Shown here: positions 44,079 through 53,900 of the stretch, one piece after another
Layout: every line of letters starts with the position of its first letter
Position numbering within the stretch: position 1 is the stretch's first letter
From: Candidatus Methylaffinis lahnbergensis
GTDB lineage: Bacteria; Pseudomonadota; Alphaproteobacteria; Rhizobiales; Beijerinckiaceae
Length of the DNA stretch: 64,000 nucleotides
Assembly: GCA_002890675.1 (NCBI GenBank)
Contig: PEFW01000006.1
Coordinates: forward strand, 1-64,000
Reading direction: 5' to 3'
Program-made: the position numbers and the translations under genes
Notes under the pieces: model-generated
Databases searched by the model: none
What the model was told of the DNA's origin: nothing
The model's input: the letters and a program-made list of their open reading frames with translations, nothing else

Positions 44079-46282
44079 GCAATTCGCAGCCAACTGGGCC
44101 GGTGGTGACGCCGCGGCGCGACGGCGCGCCCACGCCCGATGCCTTCGCGTGCGTGCCGCCCGAAGCGCCGCTCGCGATGCCGACGCAAAGCCTTACCCAG
44201 TTCAACCGCTCCGAGCGCCACAAGAATTTTATCCGCCACCCGGTTTTCGGTGGCTGGCTGGCGCGGCTTTTTGTGTTCGGCGGCGGCCTGGGCTTGACCG
44301 TCTACGGCGCCGGTGAAATGTATAAGGTAGTAGAGGTTGGCGGAGTCACGCCCCTCAAATGGGCGCTTCTATTTCTTTTCGTCGCCAATTTTTCCTGGAT
44401 CGCGCTCGCCTGCACCAGCGCCCTTGCGGGTTTTATCTGGCTCTTGTTTTTCGCGGAAAAGCCATCCTTACCGCCGGTTGGGTTGCGTAACCGCACGGCG
44501 ATCGTCATGCCAGTCTACAATGAGACGCCGGCGCGCGTCTTTGGCGCGGTCGCGGCGATGTTCGAGGAGGTCGAGGCGAGCGGTCTCGGCCGCGCGTTCG
44601 AATGGTTTTTTCTCTCCGACACGACTGATCCAGAAATTTTTGTCGCCGAAGAGCAAACCTTCCTTGCGGAGCGGGAAAAGCTTGGCCCTGGCTGCCGCCT
44701 GTTCTACCGGCACCGGCCGAGGAACCTCAATCGAAAGTCCGGTAATATCGAGGATTTCGTCACACGCTGGGGTGGCCACTACGAGCATATGGTGGTGCTC
44801 GACGCCGACAGTTTGGTGGCCGGCCATACCATTATCGCGCTCGCCGCAGCCATGGAAGCAGACCCCGACGCGGGCATTATCCAAACGCTCCCGCTGATCG
44901 TCAATCGCAACACTTTATTCGCTCGCCTCCAGCAATTCGCGGCGCGCATCTATGGGCCGGTGATCGCCGCCGGCATCTCGCTCTGCATGGGGCGCGACGG
45001 CAATTACTGGGGCCATAACGCGATCATTCGCACCAAGGCGTTCGCCGCGCATTGCGGCTTGCCGGTTTTGCGCGGGCGTCCTCCGTTCGGCGGCCATATC
45101 CTCAGCCATGATTTTGTCGAGGCGGCATTGATCCGGCGCGCCGGTTATGCCGTCTATATGCTGCCAAACATTGGCGGCAGCTACGAAGAGTGTCCACCCT
45201 CGCTCATCGATCTTTCGATGCGCGACCGGCGTTGGTGTCAGGGCAATCTCCAGCATGTGCGGATACTGCCCGCGAAAGGCTTGCATCCGATGTCGCGGCA
45301 GCATTTCGTGACCGGCATCATGGCCTACGTCGCGTCGCCGCTGTGGATGGCGCAGCTCGTCGTCGGTATCGTGCTCGTCCTCCAGGCAAGCTACATCAGG
45401 CCAGAATATTTCACGAGCGCCTTCACCTTGTTCCCAACTTGGCCGAGGTTCGATCCGCAGAGATCGCTCGAACTTTTTGCGCTTACCATGACGGTTCTCC
45501 TGTTGCCAAAGATATTCGGTGTGGCGCTTGCCTTGATCCAAGCAACAACCCGGCGCGGCTCCGGCGGCGCGATCAGGCTCGTTTTGTCGGCGGCCTTCGA
45601 AATCATTATGTCGGCTCTGCTCGCTCCAATCATGATGCTGATCCAGTCAAGTCACGTCATGCGTTTCGCATTCGGCTTCGATACCGGCTGGGACCCGCAA
45701 CGGCGCGACGACGGCTCGATTCCATTCGCCGCCATCGTCGCGCGCCACCGCTCGCAGGTCGCGATGGGCGTTTTGTCCCTCGTTGCCGGCGTTTCGATCT
45801 CGCCTTCGCTCGTCGCCTGGATGTCGCCGACGATCCTCGGCCTCCTCCTGGCGATTTTTTTGTCTTGGGGCACCGGCCTTCTCAGCGTCGGCGTCGCCCT
45901 GCGCCGCGCCGGTCTCTTGATCACTCCGGAAGAGCAGATAACGCCGCCCGTCGTCGCGCGTGCCAATTTCTTGGCAAACGAGCCTGTCTGGTTCGATGGC
46001 GAAGCCTTGAGCGGGCTTCACGCGCTTTATGCCGATCCGCGGTTCCGCGCGTTCCATGTGGCCTGCCTGCCACGCCGTCAAAATCGCCGGAACGGCGATA
46101 TTTCGCCGGAATGGGCGCTCGCCGATGCGAAGCTCTCGGAGGCCGCAACCATCGATGAGGCGATTTCCTGGCTCCGGCCGGAGGAACGCATGGCGATTTT
46201 GCAGGATCGAGCGCTCATCGCCCGTTTGGCACTATTGCCCAAAGAGCCGCCGGACGCGGAAGCGATCGCCGCGGCCGGGTGA
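44066..46282 (+). CDS. opgH: Glucans biosynthesis glucosyltransferase H
   Basis: 738 residues from ATG at 44066 (a TTG at 44054 is possible), overlapping the opgG end by 13 bases. A GT2-family inner-membrane glucosyltransferase with Asp motifs (VMPVYNE, VLDADS) and the product-site RRWCQGNLQH. Several helices flank the catalytic domain. It makes the linear beta-1,2-glucan backbone from UDP-glucose and passes it to the periplasm. Full length for the family is about 700-850. Confidence 0.93.
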   Translation: MDALSNSQPTGPVVTPRRDGAPTPDAFACVPPEAPLAMPTQSLTQFNRSERHKNFIRHPVFGGWLARLFVFGGGLGLTVYGAGEMYKVVEVGGVTPLKWALLFLFVANFSWIALACTSALAGFIWLLFFAEKPSLPPVGLRNRTAIVMPVYNETPARVFGAVAAMFEEVEASGLGRAFEWFFLSDTTDPEIFVAEEQTFLAEREKLGPGCRLFYRHRPRNLNRKSGNIEDFVTRWGGHYEHMVVLDADSLVAGHTIIALAAAMEADPDAGIIQTLPLIVNRNTLFARLQQFAARIYGPVIAAGISLCMGRDGNYWGHNAIIRTKAFAAHCGLPVLRGRPPFGGHILSHDFVEAALIRRAGYAVYMLPNIGGSYEECPPSLIDLSMRDRRWCQGNLQHVRILPAKGLHPMSRQHFVTGIMAYVASPLWMAQLVVGIVLVLQASYIRPEYFTSAFTLFPTWPRFDPQRSLELFALTMTVLLLPKIFGVALALIQATTRRGSGGAIRLVLSAAFEIIMSALLAPIMMLIQSSHVMRFAFGFDTGWDPQRRDDGSIPFAAIVARHRSQVAMGVLSLVAGVSISPSLVAWMSPTILGLLLAIFLSWGTGLLSVGVALRRAGLLITPEEQITPPVVARANFLANEPVWFDGEALSGLHALYADPRFRAFHVACLPRRQNRRNGDISPEWALADAKLSEAATIDEAISWLRPEERMAILQDRALIARLALLPKEPPDAEAIAAAG

Positions 46283-46478
46283 TTTCCGCCGTCTGCCGGT
46301 TTCGCGCACCGCGCCTTCAGACAACGCGCGTAGAGTCGAGGGATCGATTGGATCGAGGTCAGCGCGGTCGGGAGCAAGGAGCGCGGATCAATCACCACTG
46401 TTGAGCCGACGCCACGACGCTTGTCAATCATTGTTCGTTTCTTTAAGGAATCGGCGCCCAAATTGAAGGTGGAGACCT

Positions 46479-47096
46479 TTGGCCGACGTCAACGTCTTGA
46501 TCGCTTTTTATTCCCGCACCGGCGTGACCGAAGCGCTCGCCAAGGCCATTGCCGAGGGGGCGGAGCGGCAAGGCGCCGAGGTTCGCCTGCGCCGCGCGCG
46601 GGAATTCGTGGCCCCAGAGATAATGGCGAAGGCCACAGGATGGGCGGAAGCCGCCGACGCGATGAATGAGCGCCACCCCGCGCCGAGTACCATGGACGCC
46701 GAGTGGGCCGACGCGATCGTGTTAGGAACGCCAACGCGCTTCGGCACGGTCTCGTCCGAACTCAAGGCCTATATCGACAGTCTCGGCGGTCTTTGGGTTC
46801 AGGGCAAATTGAACGGCAAGGCAGGCGCGGTGTTTTGCTCCACGTCGACGGCGCACGGCGGCAATGAATCGACCTTGCTCTCGATGTATAATCCTTTGGC
46901 GCATCTCGGCTTTATCATCGTGCCGACAGGCTATGCGGATGCTTCCCTATACAAAGCCGGGACGCCTTACGGCGCGAGCTCCGTTTCCAACAATCAGGCA
47001 ACGCCGCCAAGCGCCGATGACCTCGAAGTCGCACGTTTCCAAGGCCGCCGGGTGACCGAAGTCGCCAAGGCCTTGAAACATTCCGGGGTAAAGTGA
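46479..47096 (+). CDS. wrbA: NAD(P)H:quinone oxidoreductase, WrbA family
   Basis: 205 residues from TTG at 46479 (GGTGGAG about 6 bases upstream); no other suitable start. Flavodoxin-like fold: FYSRTGVTEALAKAI, GTPTRFGTVSSELKAYID in two parts, FCSTSTAHGGNESTLLSMY, and GYADASLYKAGTPYGASSVS near the end are typical WrbA motifs. It reduces quinones by two electrons, using FMN. Single gene with a terminator-like hairpin downstream. Confidence 0.94.
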   Translation: MADVNVLIAFYSRTGVTEALAKAIAEGAERQGAEVRLRRAREFVAPEIMAKATGWAEAADAMNERHPAPSTMDAEWADAIVLGTPTRFGTVSSELKAYIDSLGGLWVQGKLNGKAGAVFCSTSTAHGGNESTLLSMYNPLAHLGFIIVPTGYADASLYKAGTPYGASSVSNNQATPPSADDLEVARFQGRRVTEVAKALKHSGVK

Positions 47097-47417
47097 AAGC
47101 AAGCTTTGCGCCGCGATCGGCGCCCCGATCGGCGGGCCCGAAGGCTCGCCGAGCATTTTCTATTTGACCGCACGCCAAACAGGAAAGCTCGCGCGACTCA
47201 TTCCGAACCCTTGATTTATCGCATTTTGACGCGAACAGGTATTCCCTTCGCTGAAATGCTCTGGGACACGATTGTTTCGCGTGAAACAAGCCGCGCTTTC
47301 GGTTTTTTGCCTGCGGCATGACATTTCTCAGAAAATCTGCGACGTTTCGTCGGTCATGCTCCAAAACGCGAGCGCCTTCGGCAAAAGGCGGGGACGATAC
47401 TGCGGAAAGGACGGGTC
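47097..47417. other. Intergenic region before the H4MPT cluster
   Basis: 320 bases. The left part has the wrbA hairpin. The right part should contain the promoter of the H4MPT operon; no confident box is seen. An AAAGGA ribosome site is at 47406-47411. Confidence 0.5.
47129..47165 (+). terminator. Terminator-like hairpin after wrbA
   Basis: Ten-bp stem TCGGCGGGCC / GGCTCGCCGA (one wobble) with a CGAA loop, followed by GCATTTTCTATTT, 33 bases after the stop. Confidence 0.55.
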
Positions 47418-48389
47418 ATGTTCGACAGCGTCACAGTGACGGCCGCGGCCCGCCTTCACCTCGGATTTCTCGATATGAACGGCGGACTTGGCCGCCGCTT
47501 CGGGGGCCTCGGGCTTGCGATCGACCGCCCCGCGACCCGCCTAACGCTCCGCCGCGCGCCGACGCTGGCGGTCGAAGGGCTAGGGGCGGAGCGTGCGGCG
47601 CGCCATCTCGCTGTTCTCGCGCGCCATCTCGGCCTGACAGAGGCCTATAGCTTGACTATTCACGAAGCCATTCCCGCGCATGCGGGCCTGGGTTCCGGGA
47701 CCCAACTCGCGCTTGGCATCGCCGCCGCCTTGCGGCGCCTCGAAGGCCTCCCGGCGGATGAGCCGAGCGATGCGCTTTTGCTGCGGCGCGGCGCGCGTTC
47801 CGGGATTGGCTTAGGTCTTTTCCAGCGCGGCGGTTTCATTGTCGATGGCGGGCGCGGCGCGCGGACCGCGGCGCCGCCCGTCGTCGCCCGCATGGATTTC
47901 CCGCCACAATGGCGGGTGGTTGTCGTCCTCGACCCGCGAACCGAAGGCATGCACGGCCGCGACGAACAAGCCGCCTTTGCGCGACTCGCGGATTTCGACG
48001 CCGCCTCGGCTGCGGAAATCTGCCGCCTCGTTCTCATCAAAGCATTGCCGGCACTGGCCGAACACGATATCGTTTCGTTCGGCGACGCGATCGCGCGTCT
48101 CCAGGAGATCGCCGGCGACTATTTCGCTGCCGCCCAAGGCGGCGCGCCCTACGCGAGCGCGGCCGTGGCGCGGGTGATGGAGGACCTTCGACGGCACGGC
48201 GCGAGAGGCACCGGCCAGTCGTCCTGGGGGCCGACTGGCTTTGCATTCGCCGCAGATGCGATTGAGGCGCGGCGCTTGTGCGATCTCAGCCAGGAAAAAG
48301 CCGCCGCGTGGGGGATAGACATGGCCATATGTAAAGGAGTTAATCACGGCGTGCTCGTCGAGGGAAAAACCCTCGTTGCCATCAAGTAG
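47418..48389 (+). CDS. Beta-ribofuranosylaminobenzene 5'-phosphate synthase
   Basis: 323 residues, ATG at 47418 with AAAGGACGGG upstream. A GHMP-kinase-like fold: ARLHLGFLDM, the glycine-rich loop AHAGLGSGTQLALG and RSGIGLGLFQRGGF. These match beta-RFAP synthase, which condenses p-aminobenzoate with PRPP, the first committed step of the arylamine part of methanopterin. This is orf4 in Methylobacterium numbering (my recollection). It leads the H4MPT operon here. Confidence 0.9.
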   Translation: MFDSVTVTAAARLHLGFLDMNGGLGRRFGGLGLAIDRPATRLTLRRAPTLAVEGLGAERAARHLAVLARHLGLTEAYSLTIHEAIPAHAGLGSGTQLALGIAAALRRLEGLPADEPSDALLLRRGARSGIGLGLFQRGGFIVDGGRGARTAAPPVVARMDFPPQWRVVVVLDPRTEGMHGRDEQAAFARLADFDAASAAEICRLVLIKALPALAEHDIVSFGDAIARLQEIAGDYFAAAQGGAPYASAAVARVMEDLRRHGARGTGQSSWGPTGFAFAADAIEARRLCDLSQEKAAAWGIDMAICKGVNHGVLVEGKTLVAIK

Positions 48390-48412
48390 CGCAAAAAGAC
48401 CGGGGAGGACAC

Positions 48413-49300
48413 GTGGCCACGAAGAACATTTTGCACATGCTCACTCCGCTCCGGCACATGAGCCCTTTCGACGTGAATATGGCGCTCGACGGAGGATTTG
48501 ATTCCGTCACTCCTTATACCGGCGTCACTCTCGACGACATCGCGCCGTTGGTGCAGGACGCCATGTTTTCGCGGTCGCCGAGGGACGCCGTCCATACCGG
48601 AGTTTTCATCGGCGGCAAGGATGCCGTGCTCGCGCTAGACATGCTCGAACAATTGCGCAGGGCACTTTTGAAGCCGTTCGAGATTTCCGCCTTTGCCGAC
48701 CCCGCCGGGTCATTTACCACCGCTGCGGCGATGGTTGCGTGCGTGGAGAGAATCCTCAAACAAAAGAATGCTAAGGCGCTGGGCCAGACGAAAATCCTAG
48801 TCTTCGGAGCGACCGGCCCGGTCGGCTACACGTCCGGCGTTATCGCGGCAATGGAGGGTGCCGACGTGACGCTCGCCGGACGCGAGTTGAGCCGTGTGAA
48901 CGCCAAGGCGGACGAGATCAAGCAGAGATTTGGCCTTGATGTCCACGCCGTCCAAGCAAAAACGCCGGAGGAGATTTCCGCGGCGCTGGCCGGAAAGGAA
49001 GTTGCACTTTGCGCGACGGCGGCGGGAGTGCAACTTCTCTCCGCAACGACGCTTGCGGCGGCGAAATCCCTGCTCGTCGTAGCCGACGTCAACGCCGTCC
49101 CGCCGCCGGGCGTCGAAGGCCTCGATCCCATGGCGAACGGTGTCGAACTGGCCGGCGGCGTTCTCGGGATTGGGTCGCTTGCCATCGGCAATGTGAAATA
49201 TAAAACGGAATCTGAATTGTTCCAGCGTATGGCGACTTCGACCAGAGCGATCAGCCTCGATTTTCGCGATGCCTTCGCTCGCGCGCGTGAGATCGCCTGA
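48413..49300 (+). CDS. mtdB: Methylene-H4MPT dehydrogenase MtdB
   Basis: 295 residues, GTG at 48413 with GGGGAGG upstream. Begins TKNILHMLTPLRHMSPFDVNMA. The nucleotide loop FGATGPVGYTSG (about 138-149) and DVNAVPPPGVEGLDP are characteristic of MtdA/MtdB. Position between beta-RFAP synthase and mch supports MtdB, which uses NAD(P) to oxidise methylene-H4MPT to methenyl-H4MPT. MtdA has nearly the same length, so the split rests on context. Confidence 0.9.
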   Translation: MATKNILHMLTPLRHMSPFDVNMALDGGFDSVTPYTGVTLDDIAPLVQDAMFSRSPRDAVHTGVFIGGKDAVLALDMLEQLRRALLKPFEISAFADPAGSFTTAAAMVACVERILKQKNAKALGQTKILVFGATGPVGYTSGVIAAMEGADVTLAGRELSRVNAKADEIKQRFGLDVHAVQAKTPEEISAALAGKEVALCATAAGVQLLSATTLAAAKSLLVVADVNAVPPPGVEGLDPMANGVELAGGVLGIGSLAIGNVKYKTESELFQRMATSTRAISLDFRDAFARAREIA

Positions 49301-50450
49301 ACCTGGGGCCGCGATTCTGATCGCGGCGCCGTCGGGGCGGGCGTTGGCGGCGGCCGCGCGACGGGCTGGATACAGGCCGCTTCTCGCCGATTTTTTCGAC
49401 GATTCCGATACGCGCGGCTTCTGCGCCGCCAACCGGCTTATCGAGGGCGGTCTCGCCTCTGGATTTGAGGGCGGGAGCCTGATTGCCACGCTCGAAGCGG
49501 TCGCCCAAGGGGAGGCGCCTTGCGGTCTCGTCTACGGTGCGGGATTCGAGGATCGCGCCGGGCTCCTGGAGGCGCTCGCGCGGCGCTGGACGCTCTTCGG
49601 CAACCCGCCCGAGGTGGTACGAAGCGTGAAGGATCCGGTTCGATTGGCGGAGCTTTGCGCCGTTCTGAACATTCCGCATCCTAGGATCAGCGCGCGCATG
49701 CCGAGAGACCGTCAGCATTGGCTTGTCAAAAGCGCGGGCGGATCGGGCGGAAGCCATGTCGCGCCGGCCGGAACACTCCAGGCGGAAGGCGAGAAAATCT
49801 ACTTCCAGCGCATCGCGGCGGGCGAGCCGGTTTCGATACTGTTTCTGGGCGATGGAGCCAAAGCGCGGGTCGTGGGACTGAGCTGTCAATGGGCGGCGCC
49901 GGCACCGGGTCAACCCTTTCGTTTCGGCGGCAGCGTTCGCCCGGCTGGTCTGCCGCCCCGGCTGGAAACCCGGCTACGGCGCGCGGCGGAAGCGATAACG
50001 GCGGCGAGCGGGCTCCGTGGTCTCAACAGCATCGATTTTCTTGTCGAAGACAGCGAATACACGCTTATCGAAGTCAATCCACGGCCGGGTGCGACCCTCG
50101 ACATTTTCGAAGATCGCCGCGGCTCGCTTTTCCGGGCCCATATTGATGCCTGCCTCGGCCGCCTGCCGCGACGCCCGCTCGAATTTGCTGGCGCCGCGGC
50201 GGCGGGAATAGCCTATGCCAGGCGCGAAATCTCCTTCATGCCGGAATTCGACTGGCCAAATTGGACGTCGGACCGGCAGAAAGCGCGAAGCGGGTTGCAG
50301 CCGTACGACCCTTTGTGCACGATAAAGGCCCGCGCGGCAAAGCCCGCGCGCGCTCGGTCGCTTGTCGATGCGCGGACCGAATTGATTCTCGGCAGCCTTG
50401 AACATACCCAAACTAAAAACGCCAAACGTGGGAAGGGAATCGCACCTTGA
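49269..50450 (+). CDS. ATP-grasp protein of the H4MPT cluster
   Basis: 393 residues from ATG at 49269, overlapping mtdB by 32 bases; a start a little further on is possible. N-terminal [20 protein letters not shown] is followed by an ATP-grasp body: [14 protein letters not shown] and [23 protein letters not shown] in two parts, the latter with Glu and Asn Mg ligands. Likely a cofactor ligase of methanopterin assembly; substrate unknown. The same operon holds a second, different ATP-grasp gene. Confidence 0.8.
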   Translation: MPSLARVRSPEPGAAILIAAPSGRALAAAARRAGYRPLLADFFDDSDTRGFCAANRLIEGGLASGFEGGSLIATLEAVAQGEAPCGLVYGAGFEDRAGLLEALARRWTLFGNPPEVVRSVKDPVRLAELCAVLNIPHPRISARMPRDRQHWLVKSAGGSGGSHVAPAGTLQAEGEKIYFQRIAAGEPVSILFLGDGAKARVVGLSCQWAAPAPGQPFRFGGSVRPAGLPPRLETRLRRAAEAITAASGLRGLNSIDFLVEDSEYTLIEVNPRPGATLDIFEDRRGSLFRAHIDACLGRLPRRPLEFAGAAAAGIAYARREISFMPEFDWPNWTSDRQKARSGLQPYDPLCTIKARAAKPARARSLVDARTELILGSLEHTQTKNAKRGKGIAP

Positions 50451-51415
50451 ATATGAACGGTCTGAGCATCAACACGCTGGCCGGACAAGCGGTGGACCGG
50501 ATGATCGCTAGCGCGGCCCGATTGCGGGTCGCGGTTTCCAAAGGCGAAGCGGGCGAGACGATTATCGACGCAGGCCAAAATGCGCGGGGCGGAATTGAAG
50601 CAGGCCTAGCGATCGCCGAAATTTGCCTTGGCGGAATGGGAACCGTCGAGATCGCGCCGACCGGCGCCAATCCGAAATGGCCGTTCGAACTTTGCGTTCG
50701 GTCAACCGATCCTGTGATCGCCTGTCTTGCCAGCCAATATGCGGGCTGGGCGCTTTCGCATGGCGAGGGGAAATCGGCATTTTTCGCGCTCGGCTCCGGT
50801 CCCGGCCGGGCGCTCGCGCGCAAGGAGCCCTTGTTTGCGGAGCTGGAGTATCGCGACAGCGCGTCCCGCGCGACTCTCGTTCTTGAGTCCAGCCGGGCGC
50901 CGCCCCGCGAAATCGCCGAAAAAGTCGCGCATGATTGCGGCGTCCCACGCGAAAATATCACCTTCATTTTTGCGCCCACGCAAAGTCTCGCGGGCGCCGT
51001 TCAGGTCGTCGCGCGCGTGCTCGAAGTCGCGCTGCATAAGGCGCATGAACTCAAATTTCCGCTGTCGCGCATCATCGACGGCTTGGCTTCGGCGCCGCTT
51101 TGCCCGCCGCATCCCGACTTCGTTCAAGCCATGGGACGCACCAACGACGCAATCATCTATGGTGGAAAGGCGCATCTTTTCGTGACCGGACCCGCCGCGG
51201 AGGCAATGGCGCTTGCCGAGAAGCTCCCAAGCACGACGTCGCGCGATCATGGCCGCCCCTTCGCCGAGGTGTTCAAGGTCTACAAAGGCGATTTTTATTC
51301 GATCGACCCGATGCTGTTCAGTCCCGCGCGCGCTATCGTGACCGCCGTTGAAACCGGCGAAACTTTTCACGCGGGCGAGATCAATCAAGCATTGCTCGAT
51401 GTCTCCTTTGGATAG
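50447..51415 (+). CDS. mch: Methenyl-H4MPT cyclohydrolase
   Basis: 322 residues, TTG at 50447 overlapping the previous stop by 4 bases (TTGA) and with GGAAGGG about 9 bases upstream; an ATG at 50453 is an alternative. [49 protein letters not shown] in two parts and [19 protein letters not shown] are Mch hallmarks. It hydrolyses methenyl-H4MPT to formyl-H4MPT, the step after MtdB. Confidence 0.94.
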   Translation: MNMNGLSINTLAGQAVDRMIASAARLRVAVSKGEAGETIIDAGQNARGGIEAGLAIAEICLGGMGTVEIAPTGANPKWPFELCVRSTDPVIACLASQYAGWALSHGEGKSAFFALGSGPGRALARKEPLFAELEYRDSASRATLVLESSRAPPREIAEKVAHDCGVPRENITFIFAPTQSLAGAVQVVARVLEVALHKAHELKFPLSRIIDGLASAPLCPPHPDFVQAMGRTNDAIIYGGKAHLFVTGPAAEAMALAEKLPSTTSRDHGRPFAEVFKVYKGDFYSIDPMLFSPARAIVTAVETGETFHAGEINQALLDVSFG

Positions 51416-52346
51416 TCTGCTCGCTGCGCGCAAAGCCACCGGCGGAGCCAAAATCGCCCTGGCTATCGATATATACGATTGGCATGCGCGGGATTTGACG
51501 GCGGCTTTCGCGCGCGCCGGCGTGGTCGCCGTTCCGGTCCGGCTGTCGCAATGCGGGTTCGACACAAGGCGGCCTAGTGGCCTCATCATTCCGGGCTTTG
51601 GCGCGGATTTGCCGGACGCGATGTTTGTGCGCGCGATCGGATCGGGCACGTTCGAAAGCGTGACCCTGCGCCTTGACGTGTTGCATGTCCTTGGCGACCT
51701 CGGCGTGCCGGTTTTAAATTCGGCGCGAACCGTGGAAATATGCGTCGACAAGGGGGCGACGAGTATCGCACTCGCCCGCAATTCGATTCCGACGCCGACG
51801 ACCTGGACGGTCCAATCCGAGCTGGCCGCGCGCCAGATCGTGCGGCGCGAGGCGGGGCGCGGCCCGCTTGTTTTAAAGCCCCTGTTTGGCGCGCAAGGAT
51901 ACGGCTTGAAACTGATCCGACGCGAAGACGAACTGCCGCCGGTCGAGGCCGCGGATGGCGTCTACTATCTGCAACGATTCGTCGCGGTCGTAGGAGACGG
52001 CTTTCGCGACCTCCGGCTGTTCGTGTCGGAGGGCAAGGTCGTCGCCGCGATGACGCGCCATGCGGCCCAGTGGATTACCAATGTCAAACTCGGAGCGCGG
52101 CCGGAATGGTTCGAGCCGGATGCCGCAACGGTTGCTCTTGCGTTGCGCGCGGCGGCGGCGGTTGGCGCCGATTTTGCCGGAGTGGACATGATTCGCGATG
52201 CGGCGGATACTCTTCAGGTTCTCGAAGTCAACAGCATGCCAGGCTGGCGCGGCTTGCAGAAAGTCGCGCCATTTTCCATCGCCGACCGCCTGGCTGGCGG
52301 CCTCTTGACGCGAATTGGATCGCCCAGGGCGGAGGCCGCCTTGTGA
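51399..52346 (+). CDS. RimK-like ATP-grasp ligase (H4MPT biosynthesis)
   Basis: 315 residues from ATG at 51399, overlapping mch by 17 bases. ATP-grasp with [18 protein letters not shown], the YLQRFV segment, [14 protein letters not shown], and the Mg site [14 protein letters not shown]. It resembles the RimK/MptN branch, which adds glutamate to coenzymes. In Methylobacterium the corresponding gene is orf5 and mutants lose H4MPT function (established knowledge, from memory). It ends in a GTGA overlap with the next gene. Confidence 0.85.
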   Translation: MSPLDSLLAARKATGGAKIALAIDIYDWHARDLTAAFARAGVVAVPVRLSQCGFDTRRPSGLIIPGFGADLPDAMFVRAIGSGTFESVTLRLDVLHVLGDLGVPVLNSARTVEICVDKGATSIALARNSIPTPTTWTVQSELAARQIVRREAGRGPLVLKPLFGAQGYGLKLIRREDELPPVEAADGVYYLQRFVAVVGDGFRDLRLFVSEGKVVAAMTRHAAQWITNVKLGARPEWFEPDAATVALALRAAAAVGADFAGVDMIRDAADTLQVLEVNSMPGWRGLQKVAPFSIADRLAGGLLTRIGSPRAEAAL

Positions 52347-53191
52347 ACGAAATCGCCGGGGCTTTCATCGCCGCGTGCCGCGACGAGATCGAGGCCCCGA
52401 AGCCCGGCAATGTCCATGTTTTCGCCGATGGCCACGGCATGACGGCTGATGATTTCTTGCGCAGCGCCGAAGCGGCCGCGCCCGCCTTGAGCAATTCCGC
52501 GTTGGCGGTTGGCGCACGCGTTCTGGCAGCCGTGGAGGCCACCTTCGCGGCGGTGGGGATGAACACTAATCTCGGCATCGTTCTCCTCTGCGCGCCACTC
52601 GCCGCCGCCGCGCAGAGGGGCGGGGACCTTCGCAAAGGAGTGAAACAGACGGTTGCCGGATTGACCCGCCTGGACGCCGAAGCCGTGTTCAAAGCCATTC
52701 TTCGCGCCGCGCCCGCGGGGCTCGGCACGGCGTTCCGCCATGATGTCCGTGGCCCGGCCGATGGCACGCTTTTGGAGGCCATGCGCGAAGCCGCCGGAAG
52801 AGACCGGGTCGCTTTCCAATATGCCTCTGATTTCACGGACATATTCGAAACCGGGATGGGCACGCTCGCGAGGGCGCGGGTCAGCGGCTGGCCGGCGCCC
52901 TGGCCGGTGGCCGCCGTCTATCTGGCGTTTCTCGCGGGCTTTCCCGACAGCCACATCGCGCGCAAAAAAGGTCCGGACGCGGCGGCACGCGTTCAAACTG
53001 ACGCACTGGAAGCGCGAAAACAATTCATGAACGCCGCAAATCCGGCGGAAACGCTTCAAGATCTCCTGAGTTTCGACCGGCGTCTTAAGGCCGGCGGGAT
53101 AAATCCAGGAACAAGCGCGGATCTCACCGTCGCGAGTGTTTTCGCGGACAGGCTAACTCGCACCTTGATCAACCGGCGCAATAATGGTTGA
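52343..53191 (+). CDS. CitG-like triphosphoribosyl-dephospho-CoA synthase family protein (H4MPT cluster)
   Basis: 282 residues from GTG at 52343, using a 4-base overlap (GTGA) with the ATP-grasp gene. Contains EAPKPGNVHVFADGHGM, SNSALAVGARVLAAVEATF in part, and MNTNLGIVLLCAPLAAA, which fit the CitG/MdcB family fold. That family joins ribosyl-phosphate to a nucleotide moiety, in line with a role in assembling the ribose-phosphate part of methanopterin. This is the orf7 equivalent in Methylobacterium. Followed by a hairpin and fae. Confidence 0.85.
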   Translation: MNEIAGAFIAACRDEIEAPKPGNVHVFADGHGMTADDFLRSAEAAAPALSNSALAVGARVLAAVEATFAAVGMNTNLGIVLLCAPLAAAAQRGGDLRKGVKQTVAGLTRLDAEAVFKAILRAAPAGLGTAFRHDVRGPADGTLLEAMREAAGRDRVAFQYASDFTDIFETGMGTLARARVSGWPAPWPVAAVYLAFLAGFPDSHIARKKGPDAAARVQTDALEARKQFMNAANPAETLQDLLSFDRRLKAGGINPGTSADLTVASVFADRLTRTLINRRNNG

Positions 53192-53197
53192 GTGCTC

Positions 53198-53219
53198 GGC
53201 GGTGGAAATCTCCACCGCC
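53198..53219 (+). promoter_or_regulatory. Perfect hairpin between the CitG-like gene and fae
   Basis: GGCGGTGGA (53198-53206) pairs fully with TCCACCGCC (53211-53219) around AATC. It begins 7 bases after the upstream stop and lacks a T-run, so it may protect or partly attenuate the transcript ahead of fae. Confidence 0.5.
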
Positions 53220-53326
53220 ATCCCGCCCGACCAAATGTCCGGCGCTGACAGCAACGTTATTCGCCGGCATGTGTCGAACTCTTTCGACGGCAATTCGGAG
53301 CAGGTACCTCCAGGGAGGATTCAACT

Positions 53327-53851
53327 ATGGGGCTCTTAAGCATGGCAAAGATAAACAAGCTCTGCGTCGGCGAATCGCTCGTCGGTGACGGCAACGAAAT
53401 CGCTCACATCGACCTCATCATGGGACCGCGCGGCAGCGCCGCCGAAACGGCGTTTGCCAATGCGCTTACCAACAACAAGGATGGTTTCACCGCACTGCTC
53501 GCTCTTGTGGCGCCGAACCTGATGTGCAAGCCCGCGACCATCCTCTATAATAAAGTGACGATCAAGAATGCGACGCAGGCCGTGCAAATGTTCGGCCCGG
53601 CCCAGCGTGCCGTCGGCAAGGCTGTCGCCGACAGTGTCGCGGCGGGCGTTATCCCCGTGGCCGAAGCGGACAATCTGTTCATTTGCGTCGGCGTGTTCAT
53701 CCATTGGGACGCCAAGGATGACCAGAAAATTCAGGACTTCAACTATCAGGCCACGAAAGAGGCAATCGCGCGTGCCGTTGCTGGCGAACCAACACCTGCC
53801 CATGTCGTCGCTCAGCGCAATGTCGCGAAGCATCCTTTCGCGCCAAACTGA
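53327..53851 (+). CDS. fae: Formaldehyde-activating enzyme
   Basis: 174 residues from ATG at 53327, with GGGAGG 8 bases upstream; the second Met (53342) is the usual family start, so a 5-residue lead is predicted. [22 protein letters not shown] in two parts holds His27, the position proposed as catalytic in Fae. [18 protein letters not shown] and IFHWDAKDD-like [10 protein letters not shown] complete the family profile. It condenses formaldehyde with H4MPT to methylene-H4MPT and is typically very abundant in methylotrophs. It has its own upstream gap and a strong terminator, consistent with separate high expression. Confidence 0.96.
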   Translation: MGLLSMAKINKLCVGESLVGDGNEIAHIDLIMGPRGSAAETAFANALTNNKDGFTALLALVAPNLMCKPATILYNKVTIKNATQAVQMFGPAQRAVGKAVADSVAAGVIPVAEADNLFICVGVFIHWDAKDDQKIQDFNYQATKEAIARAVAGEPTPAHVVAQRNVAKHPFAPN

Positions 53852-53874
53852 GCAGCCGCGAGAACCAACTACAT

Positions 53875-53900
53875 AAAGGGGCCTTGGCCCCTTTTTATTT
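53875..53900 (+). terminator. Rho-independent terminator of fae
   Basis: Perfect 9-bp stem AAAGGGGCC / GGCCCCTTT with a TT loop, followed by TTATTTT. The convergent HisA-like gene ends inside it, so it may work both ways. Confidence 0.9.

Noticed and set aside
45190..46158. Plus-strand alternative frame of 322 codons inside opgH
   Set aside because: Overlaps the real opgH frame, which carries the GT2 motifs; Arg/Pro-rich shadow.
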